Positions 8,549 to 17,104 are shown, counted from the stretch's first letter. The stretch: DNA of 64,000 bases from Nitrospira sp. (GCA_024330965.1 JANDJL010000011.1:1-64000), one strand, 5' to 3'. Notes: generated by a model from the sequence alone, not told the origin. Translations and numbers: made by a program.

Positions 8549-10330
8549 CTACGGGCCAATCGGCTGAGGCGTCTGAATTCCCGCCTCCTTGGCGCGCCCG
8601 ATATACAGCAACCCGTCGGCCATCGAGTAATTAAAGGGTAACTCGCAGACCACCTCGCTGATCCGCTCATAGACATATTGATAGACCGTTTGGGCTTGAT
8701 CCGGTGTCATACCGCTTTGAACCTCATAAAAAAATCCGAGGCTCAGATCCTCCGACGACGGACGCATGATCCGCCGGATGCCGTATTCGGCCGGATCACT
8801 CATAATCGGCGCCTCTTTCTCCAAATCGAACAGACAGGGCTGACAAGAGAATCCGAACGACTCATAAAGCCTGCGGTTTTCCACGATGAAATTCATGGTC
8901 TCCAGGGCTTCGTCTTCCGTTTCCGTCGGAAACCCCACGATGATGTAACAGTGGACGGCGATCCCGAGATCGACGCAGTCGTCCACAATCCGCCGGACCC
9001 ACTCCTGCTTGATTCCTTTTTTCATCAAATCCATGACCCGCTGATTGAACGATTCCAGTCCGAACACGATCTTCAAACACCCAGCGTCCCGCATAAGAGC
9101 CAGCAGGTCGCGCGTAAGATTTTTCTCAAACCGCATTTCGCAGGTCCATTTGACGTCAAGCCGCTTCTCGATCATCTGCCGGCAGAGTCGCCTGGTCGGC
9201 GCTAGCGCAAAACACTCGTCGGTGAAGAAAAAATGCCTGGCGCCGTACCGTTGCTTAAGCCATGTCAGCTCGTCGATCGTCCGTTCCGGATCTTTTTGTC
9301 GGAAGTTTTGATGGTCCAGCGTGAGGGCGCAGAACGCACAATCTTTGTAATAACAACCGCGGGAGAACTGGATGGGCAGTACCGGTTCCGGCGAGAGATA
9401 GCGGTCCAGTGGGAATCCGTCATAATTGGGAGCTGGAAGTCGATTGACATTCTCCGAATAGAACGGCTGATTGACTGTGATTTTGCCGTTCTGCCGATGA
9501 ATCAGGTTGGGCACCTTGCTGTACTCTTTTTTACCGGCCAACTGGTTGATCAATTCCAGCAGTGCGGTCTCGCCCTCGAACACGACGATGTCGTCGGCCA
9601 GTTCAAACAGACGGGGACACCGGCGAACGTTATCGACCAGGCGGGTAAAGATGCTCCCGCCGATCGTGACGTGCAGGTCCGGCGCCGCTTCTTTGATCAA
9701 CTTACAAAGTGTGAGGCCGGGAATAATCTGGGAGGTGGCGGTAATCGACACGCCGATCAAGTCTGGGCCGTCTCCGATGATCGATGGCAGAAACATTTCG
9801 CGCATCAGGCTGCGATAGGGATTTCGTGCTTCATCGCACACGACCTTCAGCAAGTCTTTCGAGGAATAGATCGAATAGTCGCCGAACTGATTGTCCACCA
9901 CCGTCAATCTCGTCGGAAAATAGGCGGACGAAATCAGCTCGAGCCACTTATCGATCATGAACAAACTGGCGCGATAGGCGTCGAGATCGTAAAACCCCTC
10001 TCCCCGCAATGTATCTTTGGCCAATTCGATCCGTTCGACCAGATAGGCGAATCGATCGAGAGACTCGGTAACCTTGGCATAATGCTCCCGACTCCCGTAG
10101 CCGGTTTCACCGGATGCCGTGCGTTCCAGCCGACGGTGTAAATCGATCAACTGCTGATAGACCCTCATCCCATAGGCCCTGGTCAGCATGCAATCCAACA
10201 GTTCGATGCCGAGATCTCGTTGCGACACGTCGGAGACGCCGCCCTGTCGCAGGAAACCGGTCAGGGATGGAAGACTCAAATACGGTTGGGACGGATGCCA
10301 CGTCGGTGGGAAAAGCAGCGAAACTTTCAT
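8549..10330 (-). CDS. B12-binding radical SAM protein
   Basis: 593 residues. The N-terminus (MKVSLLFPPTWHPSQPYLSL) and the LIGVSITATSQ and VTIGGSIFTR segments form a cobalamin-binding Rossmann-like domain without the DxHxxG motif. The radical SAM domain follows, with its iron-sulfur motif RGCYYKDCAFC at residues 326-334: spacing is C-x4-C-x2-C rather than the canonical C-x3-C-x2-C. Other radical SAM elements are FFFTDE, KIVFGLESF and GFPTETEDEALETMNF. Enzymes of this class do methylations or rearrangements at unreactive carbons. It is first in the run of genes leading to tatA and separated from the upstream nxrC-like gene by a terminator. The start at 10330 matches the family's N-terminus. 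Substrate unknown. Confidence 0.8.
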   Translation of the reverse strand: MKVSLLFPPTWHPSQPYLSLPSLTGFLRQGGVSDVSQRDLGIELLDCMLTRAYGMRVYQQLIDLHRRLERTASGETGYGSREHYAKVTESLDRFAYLVERIELAKDTLRGEGFYDLDAYRASLFMIDKWLELISSAYFPTRLTVVDNQFGDYSIYSSKDLLKVVCDEARNPYRSLMREMFLPSIIGDGPDLIGVSITATSQIIPGLTLCKLIKEAAPDLHVTIGGSIFTRLVDNVRRCPRLFELADDIVVFEGETALLELINQLAGKKEYSKVPNLIHRQNGKITVNQPFYSENVNRLPAPNYDGFPLDRYLSPEPVLPIQFSRGCYYKDCAFCALTLDHQNFRQKDPERTIDELTWLKQRYGARHFFFTDECFALAPTRRLCRQMIEKRLDVKWTCEMRFEKNLTRDLLALMRDAGCLKIVFGLESFNQRVMDLMKKGIKQEWVRRIVDDCVDLGIAVHCYIIVGFPTETEDEALETMNFIVENRRLYESFGFSCQPCLFDLEKEAPIMSDPAEYGIRRIMRPSSEDLSLGFFYEVQSGMTPDQAQTVYQYVYERISEVVCELPFNYSMADGLLYIGRAKEAGIQTPQPIGP

Positions 10331-10483
10331 ACGACCAGTCGCTCCGTGTGCGTCGAACAATCGGCGTGATGGCGTGATGGAATGAAACGGCCTTTCGTGG
10401 GTTATAGCCTCCGACCGGACTGAAATGCAACCCTGCTCGGACGAACGGCCTCACGGACAGGTTGCATTCCCTGTCGGTTTGGA

Positions 10484-10541
10484 TAGAAAAAAGGCCCCGG
10501 ATCGCATCGCCACTCCCTCGTGACGACGACCCGGAGCCTTT
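10484..10541 (-). terminator. Rho-independent terminator after the NxrC-like gene
   Basis: Read on the minus strand, AAAGGCTCCGG pairs with CCGGGGCCTTT (11 base pairs with one G-T wobble), separated by about 30 bases, and the second arm runs into a T tract of six. It lies about 47 bases beyond the stop of the gene at 10588-11538. It would set that gene apart from the radical SAM gene downstream. Confidence 0.7.
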
Positions 10542-10587
10542 GAACGGTTCTCAGACGGTACGGTCCGCCTCTCGATCCAATGACCGA

Positions 10588-11538
10588 CTACAGTTTGAGC
10601 GTAAACCAGGTGGACAGCGACTTCATACCGTTCCGCTCGATGTTAGCGCCATCCCACACCGCGAACGCGATTGGGATGGACATGCCGGGCTTGAATTGCG
10701 TATCGTTTGCGTCGTTGGTTTCCAATGCTCTCTTCACAACCACACGCCAGGTCGGACCCGTGTAGGCTCCGCCCTTCACGGAACCGGCTGGCTCCCACAC
10801 TCCATACCCCACAACGTCCTGATGGACTTGCGTGGTCAATGTGCTGAAGCCGTTGGCATTGAGATCTTCCACGGAACTCACGCGCAACGTAGGATCGGAC
10901 ATGATGTTGCCCGACCAGATGCCGGGATTGAACGGTCCCAGGCTCCGTCCGATACGATCGGGATAGGTCACCCCACCAGCCGGTTCTTCATAGTAGAAGT
11001 CCCAAAAAATGCCCGGATATTGGTCATCGACGTCCCAAATTCCCGCGCTGTCTTTCCCCAGGTCCTTCTGCCATTCGGCGTTCCAACGCCAAATATTGGT
11101 GGTTCCGCCGGACTGTCCCATACATTGAAACGGCGGCGCTCCCGACGTATTGACCGGGAACATCACCGCGACCTGGTCTCTGAAATCCTGAGGACCGATC
11201 GCCGTATCGTTCTTCGTCTGATCCAGCCATTCCAGCCGCAACCCCAGTTCTTTTCCGTTCGTCATGGCTTTGACGAAGATGGATTTGACCGCGATGTTTG
11301 GGTGCATCGGCGTTGTGATCAACTGCCCGCTCAGCGGCACGACGACGCCGGGCACGCTTTCCCAAATCGGGTTCGCCCCGTCCATCGGAATGGGCCCCTT
11401 GATCATTTTGGTCGGGATCGTGACCGGTTGACTGACGGCCAACGGCACCTGTCCGACCGTCAGAATCGCACCGACGGCGAGGACAGAGAGCAGCACGGCC
11501 CATACCACACGTTTGCTGGTCGTCTGCACTATGCGCAT
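10588..11538 (-). CDS. nxrC: Putative nitrite oxidoreductase gamma subunit NxrC (haem b, EB_dh family)
   Basis: 316 residues: a Sec-type signal peptide (VVWAVLLSVLAVGAILTVGQ) then a single EB_dh domain with PLSGQLITTPMHP, LRLEWLDQTKND, FQCMGQSGGTTNIWRWNAEW, SSVEDLNANGFSTLTT and ending FAVWDGANIERNGMKSLSTWF. The pattern is that of gamma subunits of type II DMSO-reductase enzymes (nitrite oxidoreductase, ethylbenzene dehydrogenase, chlorate reductase), which hold one haem b and pass electrons to periplasmic cytochromes c. The Met of CMGQ is a likely axial ligand. ATG at 11538 follows GGAGGGGG; a TTG 21 bases upstream is inside that site and is rejected. A TorD-like chaperone is directly upstream. 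The catalytic subunits are not here, so it may serve NXR or another enzyme; confidence in the exact role is moderate. Confidence 0.75.
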   Translation of the reverse strand: MRIVQTTSKRVVWAVLLSVLAVGAILTVGQVPLAVSQPVTIPTKMIKGPIPMDGANPIWESVPGVVVPLSGQLITTPMHPNIAVKSIFVKAMTNGKELGLRLEWLDQTKNDTAIGPQDFRDQVAVMFPVNTSGAPPFQCMGQSGGTTNIWRWNAEWQKDLGKDSAGIWDVDDQYPGIFWDFYYEEPAGGVTYPDRIGRSLGPFNPGIWSGNIMSDPTLRVSSVEDLNANGFSTLTTQVHQDVVGYGVWEPAGSVKGGAYTGPTWRVVVKRALETNDANDTQFKPGMSIPIAFAVWDGANIERNGMKSLSTWFTLKL

Positions 11539-11618
11539 AAACCTACCCCCTCCTCTCAACTAGAATGGTCTCTCTTCTCACAAACATCGTAGCTCGCTCC
11601 GAGCCGACAACCGGAACG

Positions 11619-12596
11619 TCAGGCGGTTCCAACGGGGCCCGTATTGCCACTGTCTTGTTCCTTCTCTTTCTCTTTGATGTCCATAAAGGATTGCGCGCCC
11701 ACCTCATTGAGCAAAAGACTCAGCTCATTCCCCTGATCTTGGGCGCCGCACTCGTAGGTCTGGCCTTCCGGAGAACTGAACGTCGCCGGCCGATAATCCG
11801 TCTCCGTATAGGGTTGGGGTGTCACGCCCAAAAAGGCGGTTTCAAAGTCTATCCACTCGGCCGTCATGTCGGCCACCAGCTTGAAAAGGCCATAATCCGC
11901 CTTCTTGGCGAGCATACGGCAAAACAGGGGAACCCACCGACCGATGTGATTTTTGACGAATTTCTTCTGGGCCTCTACGACAATCTCCGTTTTCTCCGCG
12001 CCGTCGTGGCACCGTGAATAGGACTCTTTATAGGCAAGAAAATGCATGAACTCGAACTCGACGCTCAAATGATCGAGTCGTTCATGGATGTCTTTGGACA
12101 GCTCCACTCCAAACGCCCGATAGAAGCCGGCGATATCGCCCATCACATGGGACTGCGCGAACACGTGATCGTTCCCAAACAAGGTTTCGTAAGGCGGACA
12201 ATCGAGCGTAATCACGTTGCTGAAGACCCGGCGATGCTCCGCTTGCAGATCACTGAGTTGCCAATTAGCGCACTCGGAGGTGCTCAGCGCCTCCACCAGC
12301 TCGATCTGTTTCTTGATCGCCGCCAATGCCCGGACAGCCCGCTCCCCCCCTTGTCCATCCAGCACGGCCTCCAACGTTTCCAAGGCGGCGCGCCCGTCTT
12401 CAACGAACTCACCGCACCGGAGATAATCAAGAAATTCATCGTCTTCCGGATACAGCATACTCCAGGAGATGAGGAGATAGATCTTGCTACGATTCAACGC
12501 CCGTTCAACCGCAGGGGAGTCTTTGACCGCAGGGGAAGCCTGAATCACGGCGCCTGGGGAAGGAGATACATTCGGCACAGGCTGTTTGATCGTCAT
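11619..12596 (-). CDS. TorD-like molybdoenzyme-specific chaperone
   Basis: About 325 residues of mostly helical sequence with the TorD/DmsD/NarJ-type core: YLLISWSMLYPEDDEFLDYL, QAEHRRVFSNVITLDCPPYE, YRAFGVELSKDIHERLDHLS and VEFEFMHFLAYKE. CPPYETLFG is the family's CPPYE loop. These chaperones bind the twin-arginine signal or the apo-form of a molybdopterin enzyme and hold it until the cofactor is in. GGAGAAGACGCG before the ATG at 12596 supports the start; the frame is open 57 bases earlier. The gene is 80 bases upstream of the putative nxrC and on the same strand. The C-terminus (about 70 residues) is longer than in TorD proper. Likely client: nitrite oxidoreductase or a relative. Confidence 0.8.
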   Translation of the reverse strand: MTIKQPVPNVSPSPGAVIQASPAVKDSPAVERALNRSKIYLLISWSMLYPEDDEFLDYLRCGEFVEDGRAALETLEAVLDGQGGERAVRALAAIKKQIELVEALSTSECANWQLSDLQAEHRRVFSNVITLDCPPYETLFGNDHVFAQSHVMGDIAGFYRAFGVELSKDIHERLDHLSVEFEFMHFLAYKESYSRCHDGAEKTEIVVEAQKKFVKNHIGRWVPLFCRMLAKKADYGLFKLVADMTAEWIDFETAFLGVTPQPYTETDYRPATFSSPEGQTYECGAQDQGNELSLLLNEVGAQSFMDIKEKEKEQDSGNTGPVGTA

Positions 12597-12810
12597 CGCG
12601 TCTTCTCCGGCCCGTCGGGTCGATCGCCGTACCAGCAACCTCCGGAACGACACGCCGGCCGGCCAACCTCTCGAACCGAAACCTTGGTATGTATATGAAA
12701 TGGCCTGAAGATTGTCAAGGGAGAACCATCCCTTCCTGACGAAAAACCGTCTTGCGGCACCGGCACACCTCTCAACAGTCGGTGGACATGAGAGAACAAC
12801 ATCGACTTTG

Positions 12811-13410
12811 TCACGACTTCCCCTGCATGTGCCGGCCGGTCGGCATCACTCGGATCGCCACATGGTCATTGACTGTCTTGCAGATGTTCTCGCACATTCC
12901 ACACCCCACACACCTATTCCGCACAATCGCCACCTGCATCAGATGAAAATCCATCGCCAACGCCTGCGTTGGACAGCGGGACACACAGGCATGGCACCCT
13001 TGTCCCGCCGTGCAAAGAGAGTGGGACACGACCGCACAGCCCATTCGGACCTCGTGAATCCCGCCGACAGGCTCCAGGGCTCCGGTTTGACACGCGGCAA
13101 TACAAGGAAAATCCTCGCACAACAGACACGGGGCTCGATCCGCGAACAAGATCGGCGTGGCGTCGCGCGCATGGACCACAATCGCCCCCGGTGGACAGTC
13201 TTTGATGCAGTCGCCGCACCTCGTACACCGTTCCAGAAACACGGTCTCCTCGACGGCGCCGGGCGGGCGCAACCAATCGCTTCGAATCGTCGAGGCCTTT
13301 TGAATCGGAGCGGCGTCTACTTGTTTGGAGAACTCCCGCGCGGCTTTCGCGACGGAGCGAACGGAATCCTTGAGAAAATCACGGCGGCCGTATGGGGGAT
13401 CAGATGTCAT
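12811..13410 (-). CDS. Ferredoxin-like protein with four [4Fe-4S] motifs (NapF/NapG type)
   Basis: 199 residues from the ATG at 13410 (a GTG at 13434 is also in frame). A twin-arginine-like GRRDFLKDS near the N-terminus has no hydrophobic stretch behind it, so export is doubtful. Cysteine motifs for about four clusters follow: CTRCGDCIKDCPPG, CLLCEDFPCIAAC, CTAGQGCHACVSRC and CVGCGMCENIC. The order resembles NapF/NapG/MauM ferredoxins, which feed electrons to or help mature periplasmic molybdoenzymes. It is upstream of the torD-like and nxrC-like genes on the same strand, with a gap of about 215 bases. A role in assembly or electron transfer for that enzyme is inferred. Confidence 0.8.
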   Translation of the reverse strand: MTSDPPYGRRDFLKDSVRSVAKAAREFSKQVDAAPIQKASTIRSDWLRPPGAVEETVFLERCTRCGDCIKDCPPGAIVVHARDATPILFADRAPCLLCEDFPCIAACQTGALEPVGGIHEVRMGCAVVSHSLCTAGQGCHACVSRCPTQALAMDFHLMQVAIVRNRCVGCGMCENICKTVNDHVAIRVMPTGRHMQGKS

Positions 13411-13426
13411 GGGGTGACTGTGTCCG

Positions 13427-13435
13427 TTATCCACA
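13427..13435 (+). promoter_or_regulatory. Perfect DnaA-box-like nonamer
   Basis: The sequence TTATCCACA matches the DnaA box consensus exactly. It overlaps the possible GTG start of the ferredoxin gene. One copy of a nonamer can occur by chance, so regulation by DnaA is only a suggestion. Confidence 0.3.
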
Positions 13436-13510
13436 AATATCGACCATCGGAGGCAGTGTTCTCGCCTTCTTCACACAGCGGGTGAAGAGAGCGTATGTTC
13501 CCGTCGGCGC

Positions 13511-14512
13511 TCATGTCACGCCGTCGGCGCGCAACTTATATACCTCCACACAGCGATCGCAGGCTCCAAACTCCACGTCCCAGCCCGGATGATTGTCCCG
13601 AATGTAGTCCAAGACGTACGACTCGACCTTGTTCGCCAAATCTTCGACCCAAGAATAGGTGGGAAATCGACACAGCGGACAGGGAAATCCCGGCATGAGC
13701 ATAATTTTGTTGCTCTGGACTTCCGGAACTTCGCCTCCCTCGACCTCGACGGCCCGTTCCATGACACGCAGCGTGTCGGCAGCCATCTCGATCAGTTCCG
13801 AATGGGTAAAGTAGGAGGTTTGCCACAGCCCTTCGAAGACCGATCTCAATTGAAGCGGCGGAATTTTTCGATACCAGGACCGGAATTCCTTGAACCGCTC
13901 TTCCTTGCTCAGCATCGGCTCTTTGCCCATGGCGACCAGCCGGCTGTCCACACTCAAGCTCCACAGCACGCGATACCGCTGCAAGATCAGCGTCTCTTCT
14001 CCAGGATTCTGCCCCACCTTGGTGTCCGGATCGTACCCGAACGCCGGGTCGATCATGTCCGAGATATGCATCAATTCATGGCGGCAGTACCGTGTCAGCG
14101 CCGGGTCATAGAATCGCCGGGGGATCAGCTTGATCCCGACGCCTTTCATTCCCTTTTCCTCAAACGAACGGGCCAACTCCTTTTCGACCGGCCCCCACTT
14201 CCGCAGAATATCAACCCCTTCTTGATCCTCTTTCAGCACCCCCTTGACCAGAACAATACCCACCTTCTCCTTCAGCAACGGATATTCGTCGAACGAGTCG
14301 CGGATGATATCCGAAAACCCCCAGGTCCCGAAGAGATACTGATAGAGTTTCTTAAACTCTCCTTCCCGATCCTCGAGGGCGAATTTCTCGTAGATCGGAT
14401 CGGCATATTCATGGAACTCTTTGTAGTAGGTAGGGTCCCCTTCTCGCTCCGTCTTCTCAATGAACGAATCGATCACTTCTTGAAGCAGGGCGGGCTGAAA
14501 TCGGATTTCCAT
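13511..14512 (-). CDS. Conserved hypothetical protein with an HExxH motif and a zinc-ribbon-like C-terminus
   Basis: 333 residues, no signal peptide and no membrane span. At residues 145-149 RHELMHISDM contains HELMH, the HExxH zinc-binding motif of metallopeptidases; a Glu or Asp for a third ligand could be in SDMID. At the C-terminus CPLC (278-281) and CDRC (318-321) make a four-cysteine zinc site, linked by a YSWVEDLANKVESYV helix. The ATG at 14512 is chosen because the protein upstream of it is low quality; the frame opens to 14701. It heads the minus-strand group with the ferredoxin, TorD-like and NxrC-like genes, about 100 bases upstream of the ferredoxin, and divergent from the WD40 gene. 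Not a family I can name; peptidase activity is only inferred. Confidence 0.6.
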   Translation of the reverse strand: MEIRFQPALLQEVIDSFIEKTEREGDPTYYKEFHEYADPIYEKFALEDREGEFKKLYQYLFGTWGFSDIIRDSFDEYPLLKEKVGIVLVKGVLKEDQEGVDILRKWGPVEKELARSFEEKGMKGVGIKLIPRRFYDPALTRYCRHELMHISDMIDPAFGYDPDTKVGQNPGEETLILQRYRVLWSLSVDSRLVAMGKEPMLSKEERFKEFRSWYRKIPPLQLRSVFEGLWQTSYFTHSELIEMAADTLRVMERAVEVEGGEVPEVQSNKIMLMPGFPCPLCRFPTYSWVEDLANKVESYVLDYIRDNHPGWDVEFGACDRCVEVYKLRADGVT

Positions 14513-14738
14513 AGGACAATGATCCTTCCAAACGGACCAACCGGAGTGCTGGTCTCTGGACCTTGCAAGGACATCCTCGCAAGAAAACGGCCTCTCTTCG
14601 CGGCAGGAAACGTCCGACCGGAGGCTGCTTGACTTGCCCGTCGCGCATCTCTTACGATCGCTTCGGGCGAGGAAAATTATACAGACCGCTTCGATAGCCA
14701 ATCAAGAATCTCTGCCGACAGGCGAAGAACCAAAATAC

Positions 14739-15839
14739 ATGATGCCTGAACAGACGACCACACCCGCACCGCACATACCGCCGGGCTCTCCGCTCGAGAT
14801 GGCTCCGGCACCCATAACCGACTGTCTGGACTACTGGTCGAAAGACTGCAGAGAAGTCCGGACCTACCGGGGACATACCCACGGCGTCTGGGCCGTGGCG
14901 TTCTCTCCCGACGGCCAAACCCTCGCGAGCGGCGGCGCCGACCGCCTCGTCCGCATGTGGGACATTGAAACCGGGCGACTCCTGCGCTCGCTTCGTGGTC
15001 ACACCCATGACATCCGCGCCGTCGTCTTCACTCCCGACGGCCAGACCCTCGCCACCGGCAGCGAAGATCGCACGATCCGACTCTGGAACGGCAAGACCGG
15101 CGAGCCGCTGAAACTGCTGTTCACGCGCTACGACCACGGCATCTGTAGTCTCTCGCTCTCGCCAGACGGCCTCATGCTCGCACGCGGCAGCCATAACAAA
15201 GACATCAAGATTTGGGAGGTCACCACCGGCACCGAACTGATGACCTTGCTCGGCAAGGACGAATACGATCACCACTGGTCGGTCTGCGTGGCCTTTTCTC
15301 CGGATGGCATTCATCTCGCGAGTGGCACCGACATCGGCAAGATCAAAATTTGGGAGGTGCTCCCCAGCGGCGATGAAAAGGTGTTTCACGACGGCCACTG
15401 GCGGCAGGACGAGGAAGATTCGACCGAAACCCGCGGCTACTTCATCGAAGACGACGGCGGGTTCCAGAAACCGATGGACTACTGGATCGGTGCCATGACC
15501 TTTACCCCGGACGCCAAACTCCTGATCACCGGCAGCCGCGACAAGACCATCAAGCTCTTCGAGATGCCGACCGTCGTGGAGAAAAAATCCCTCACTGGCC
15601 ACAAGGGCTGGGTCCGCAGTCTCGCCGTCTCGCCGGATGGGAAAGTCTTGGTCAGCGCGAGCGACGACCAGACCATCAAATTTTGGGATCTGACGACCGG
15701 CCGGAATTTCCGCACGCTCCAAGGCCACGCCGGAGCCGTCCGCTGTGTGACATTTTCGCCGGACGGCCGTCACCTCGCCAGCGCCTCCTGGGATCGAACC
15801 GTCAAACTCTGGGCGGGAGGAGACACAAGAGATGAGTAA
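14739..15839 (+). CDS. WD40-repeat beta-propeller protein
   Basis: About 366 residues. After a short Pro-rich N-terminus come about seven WD40 repeats, with GH...VWAVAFSPDGQTLASGGADR and ...RMWDIETGRLLRSL patterns repeated: HTHDIRAVVFTPDGQTLATG, HKGWVRSLAVSPDGKVLVSA and HAGAVRCVTFSPDGRHLASA among them. This predicts a seven-bladed propeller used for protein binding. No catalytic domain is attached. The start is ATG at 14739 or 14742; the upstream frame from 14634 covers the divergent promoter region and is unlikely. A longer insert, with an Asp/Glu-rich stretch (DEEDSTETRGYFIEDDGG), sits between repeats. It is followed by the decayed defence island, on the opposite strand. Confidence 0.85.
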   Translation: MMPEQTTTPAPHIPPGSPLEMAPAPITDCLDYWSKDCREVRTYRGHTHGVWAVAFSPDGQTLASGGADRLVRMWDIETGRLLRSLRGHTHDIRAVVFTPDGQTLATGSEDRTIRLWNGKTGEPLKLLFTRYDHGICSLSLSPDGLMLARGSHNKDIKIWEVTTGTELMTLLGKDEYDHHWSVCVAFSPDGIHLASGTDIGKIKIWEVLPSGDEKVFHDGHWRQDEEDSTETRGYFIEDDGGFQKPMDYWIGAMTFTPDAKLLITGSRDKTIKLFEMPTVVEKKSLTGHKGWVRSLAVSPDGKVLVSASDDQTIKFWDLTTGRNFRTLQGHAGAVRCVTFSPDGRHLASASWDRTVKLWAGGDTRDE

Positions 15840-15848
15840 CGGCGTTCC

Positions 15849-16441
15849 TTATCGAAGCAGGTCCGGAATGTCCGATACGCTCTTGGCCACGGCATACCAC
15901 CACGTTCCGTAAGTCCCGTCCGCATTGACCGCCGCCACCATCCCCATCACGGTCGTCTTGCCGGATCCCGTCGCCATCTTGCAGGCGTAGCGCCGAAAGT
16001 CGGTGAAACCCTGCGCACGCTTTTCTTCGCTGAGTGCTTCTTGCGGCACCTCAATCCCTTGCCGGTAATCGGCCCGCGCCTCCGTCAGAAAGATGATCGT
16101 TTCAGCCGCATCAAGCTGCGCAAAGAAGAGGCGCTGCGCCCGCCCATCGCGCCGCCACCAGTGCAATAATTCCAGCGTCGTTCTCGTCACGCCGGGATAG
16201 CCGTCCGACTGCCATCGCCTGACCCGCTCCCGAATGCGGTTGACGAGTGTCAGCTCAATGGCAGCGCCGACCACTTGGGCGGCCTCTGTCTCCGGTTTGG
16301 CTTTCGGATCGCGATAGAAATCCATCGCCGGACGGCGTCCAGGACGCCGCTCGGGAGTCTCGCCTTCTACGATGTGCCAGCGCTCGGTGGGCTCGTCGAA
16401 CGGAGAATTCAGAAAGGCTCCGGGACTTCGTAGGCGCTCAT
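15849..16441 (-). pseudogene. Broken DEAD/DEAH-box restriction helicase (type III res-like), frameshifted and internally deleted
   Basis: The visible reading has the N-terminal part of a type III restriction-type helicase: FFAQLDAAETIIFLTEARAD, then KMATGSGKTTVMGM, the Walker A motif. It then jumps to what looks like the C-terminal tail, YGTWWYAVAKSVSDIPDLL, so several hundred residues are missing. The start is also broken: an ATG at 16441 reads MSAYEVPEPF and stops, while the sequence LNSPFDEPTERWHIV that should follow is one base out of frame. The ORF can only be read from 16325. So there are two independent lesions. It lies next to a VapBC-like pair and a methyltransferase remnant, all on the minus strand, which marks a decayed defence island. 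Confidence 0.8.
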
Positions 16442-16451
16442 CGAATAACGA

Positions 16452-16866
16452 TCAGGTTTGTAAGACCGCCTGAGGGGTTTTCCTCCCTCGTTCCGTGCGG
16501 TCGAAGTCAGCATCGAAGCTCACGATGACCAGATTGTGTTTGTCGGCAGTCACATTCGGCAGTCACATATTGATACGCATCGTCGAAATCGAGCCCGAAC
16601 TGCTGTGAGCGCCTGGCAACATCGGCCAGATCAGCCGGAGCCAGTCGTAACAACGTCACGCCGCCGGTAAAGAGCAAATCTTCGACGGCTCGGAGAAAGA
16701 TGCCGTGCATATTTCGTCGAATTAGCAGGACGCCAAGCGAATAGAGCGAGAACTCCGTGAGAAAAAGCTGACCCGAAGAAGCACGTTGAAGAAATCGTTT
16801 CACTTCTTCGGATTTGGTTTGTCGGAGCAAAACCTCCAGAATGAGATTAGTGTCCACGAGATACAT
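16452..16866 (-). pseudogene. VapC-like PIN-domain toxin, frameshifted by a 13-bp tandem duplication
   Basis: The ATG at 16866 starts MYLVDTNLILEVLLRQT, a PIN-domain N-terminus with the first catalytic Asp (VDTN), and LDFDDAYQYVTAE carries the later acidic residues. After TAE the frame goes wrong and stops at 16507. The cause is visible: the 13-mer TCGGCAGTCACAT occurs twice head to tail at 16543-16555 and 16556-16568. Removing one copy restores QYVTADKHNLVIVSFDADFD and an end at 16452, 11 bases before the helicase pseudogene start. That restored tail holds the PIN C-terminal motif with the fourth acidic residue. The start overlaps the antitoxin by 20 bases. The encoded 119-residue truncated form probably lacks ribonuclease activity. 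Confidence 0.8.
16543..16568. repeat. 13-bp perfect tandem duplication
   Basis: Two adjacent copies of TCGGCAGTCACAT. Thirteen is not a multiple of three, so the insertion shifts the vapC-like frame. Short tandem duplication by replication slippage is the simplest origin. An assembly or sequencing artefact cannot be ruled out from the sequence alone. Confidence 0.95.
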
Positions 16867-17071
16867 CGTCGCCCCACCATTCGAGAATCTTATGTTGCAA
16901 GTCGACGGAGGTGTACTGACCTTGCAGATCGGCAAGAGCACCCTCCCAAACAAACTTCATCTTGCCCTTGGAATGGGGAACGCGCCGATCGATCAAGAAC
17001 TCGACAAAGTCCTCCACTTCGCGTCGGAGATCAGGGGGTAAGTCTTTGATCCGGTCCTCAAGAGAGGGCAT
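16847..17071 (-). CDS. VapB-like antitoxin (DUF2281 type)
   Basis: 74 residues beginning MPSLEDRIKDLPPDLRREVE, followed by DFVEFLIDRRV and KGKMKFVWEGALADL, the pattern of DUF2281/VapB-like antitoxins that pair with PIN toxins. The N-terminal half is a helical DNA-binding or dimerising part and the tail a toxin-binding part. The ATG at 17071 is preferred over the frame's earlier start at 17089. Its end overlaps the PIN gene start by 20 bases, as usual for toxin-antitoxin operons. Because the toxin is frameshifted, the antitoxin may be a leftover. It appears intact. Confidence 0.75.
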   Translation of the reverse strand: MPSLEDRIKDLPPDLRREVEDFVEFLIDRRVPHSKGKMKFVWEGALADLQGQYTSVDLQHKILEWWGDDVSRGH

Positions 17072-17104
17072 AGCGCAGGTCCTCCTCATTGGTATTCCAT
17101 CTTA

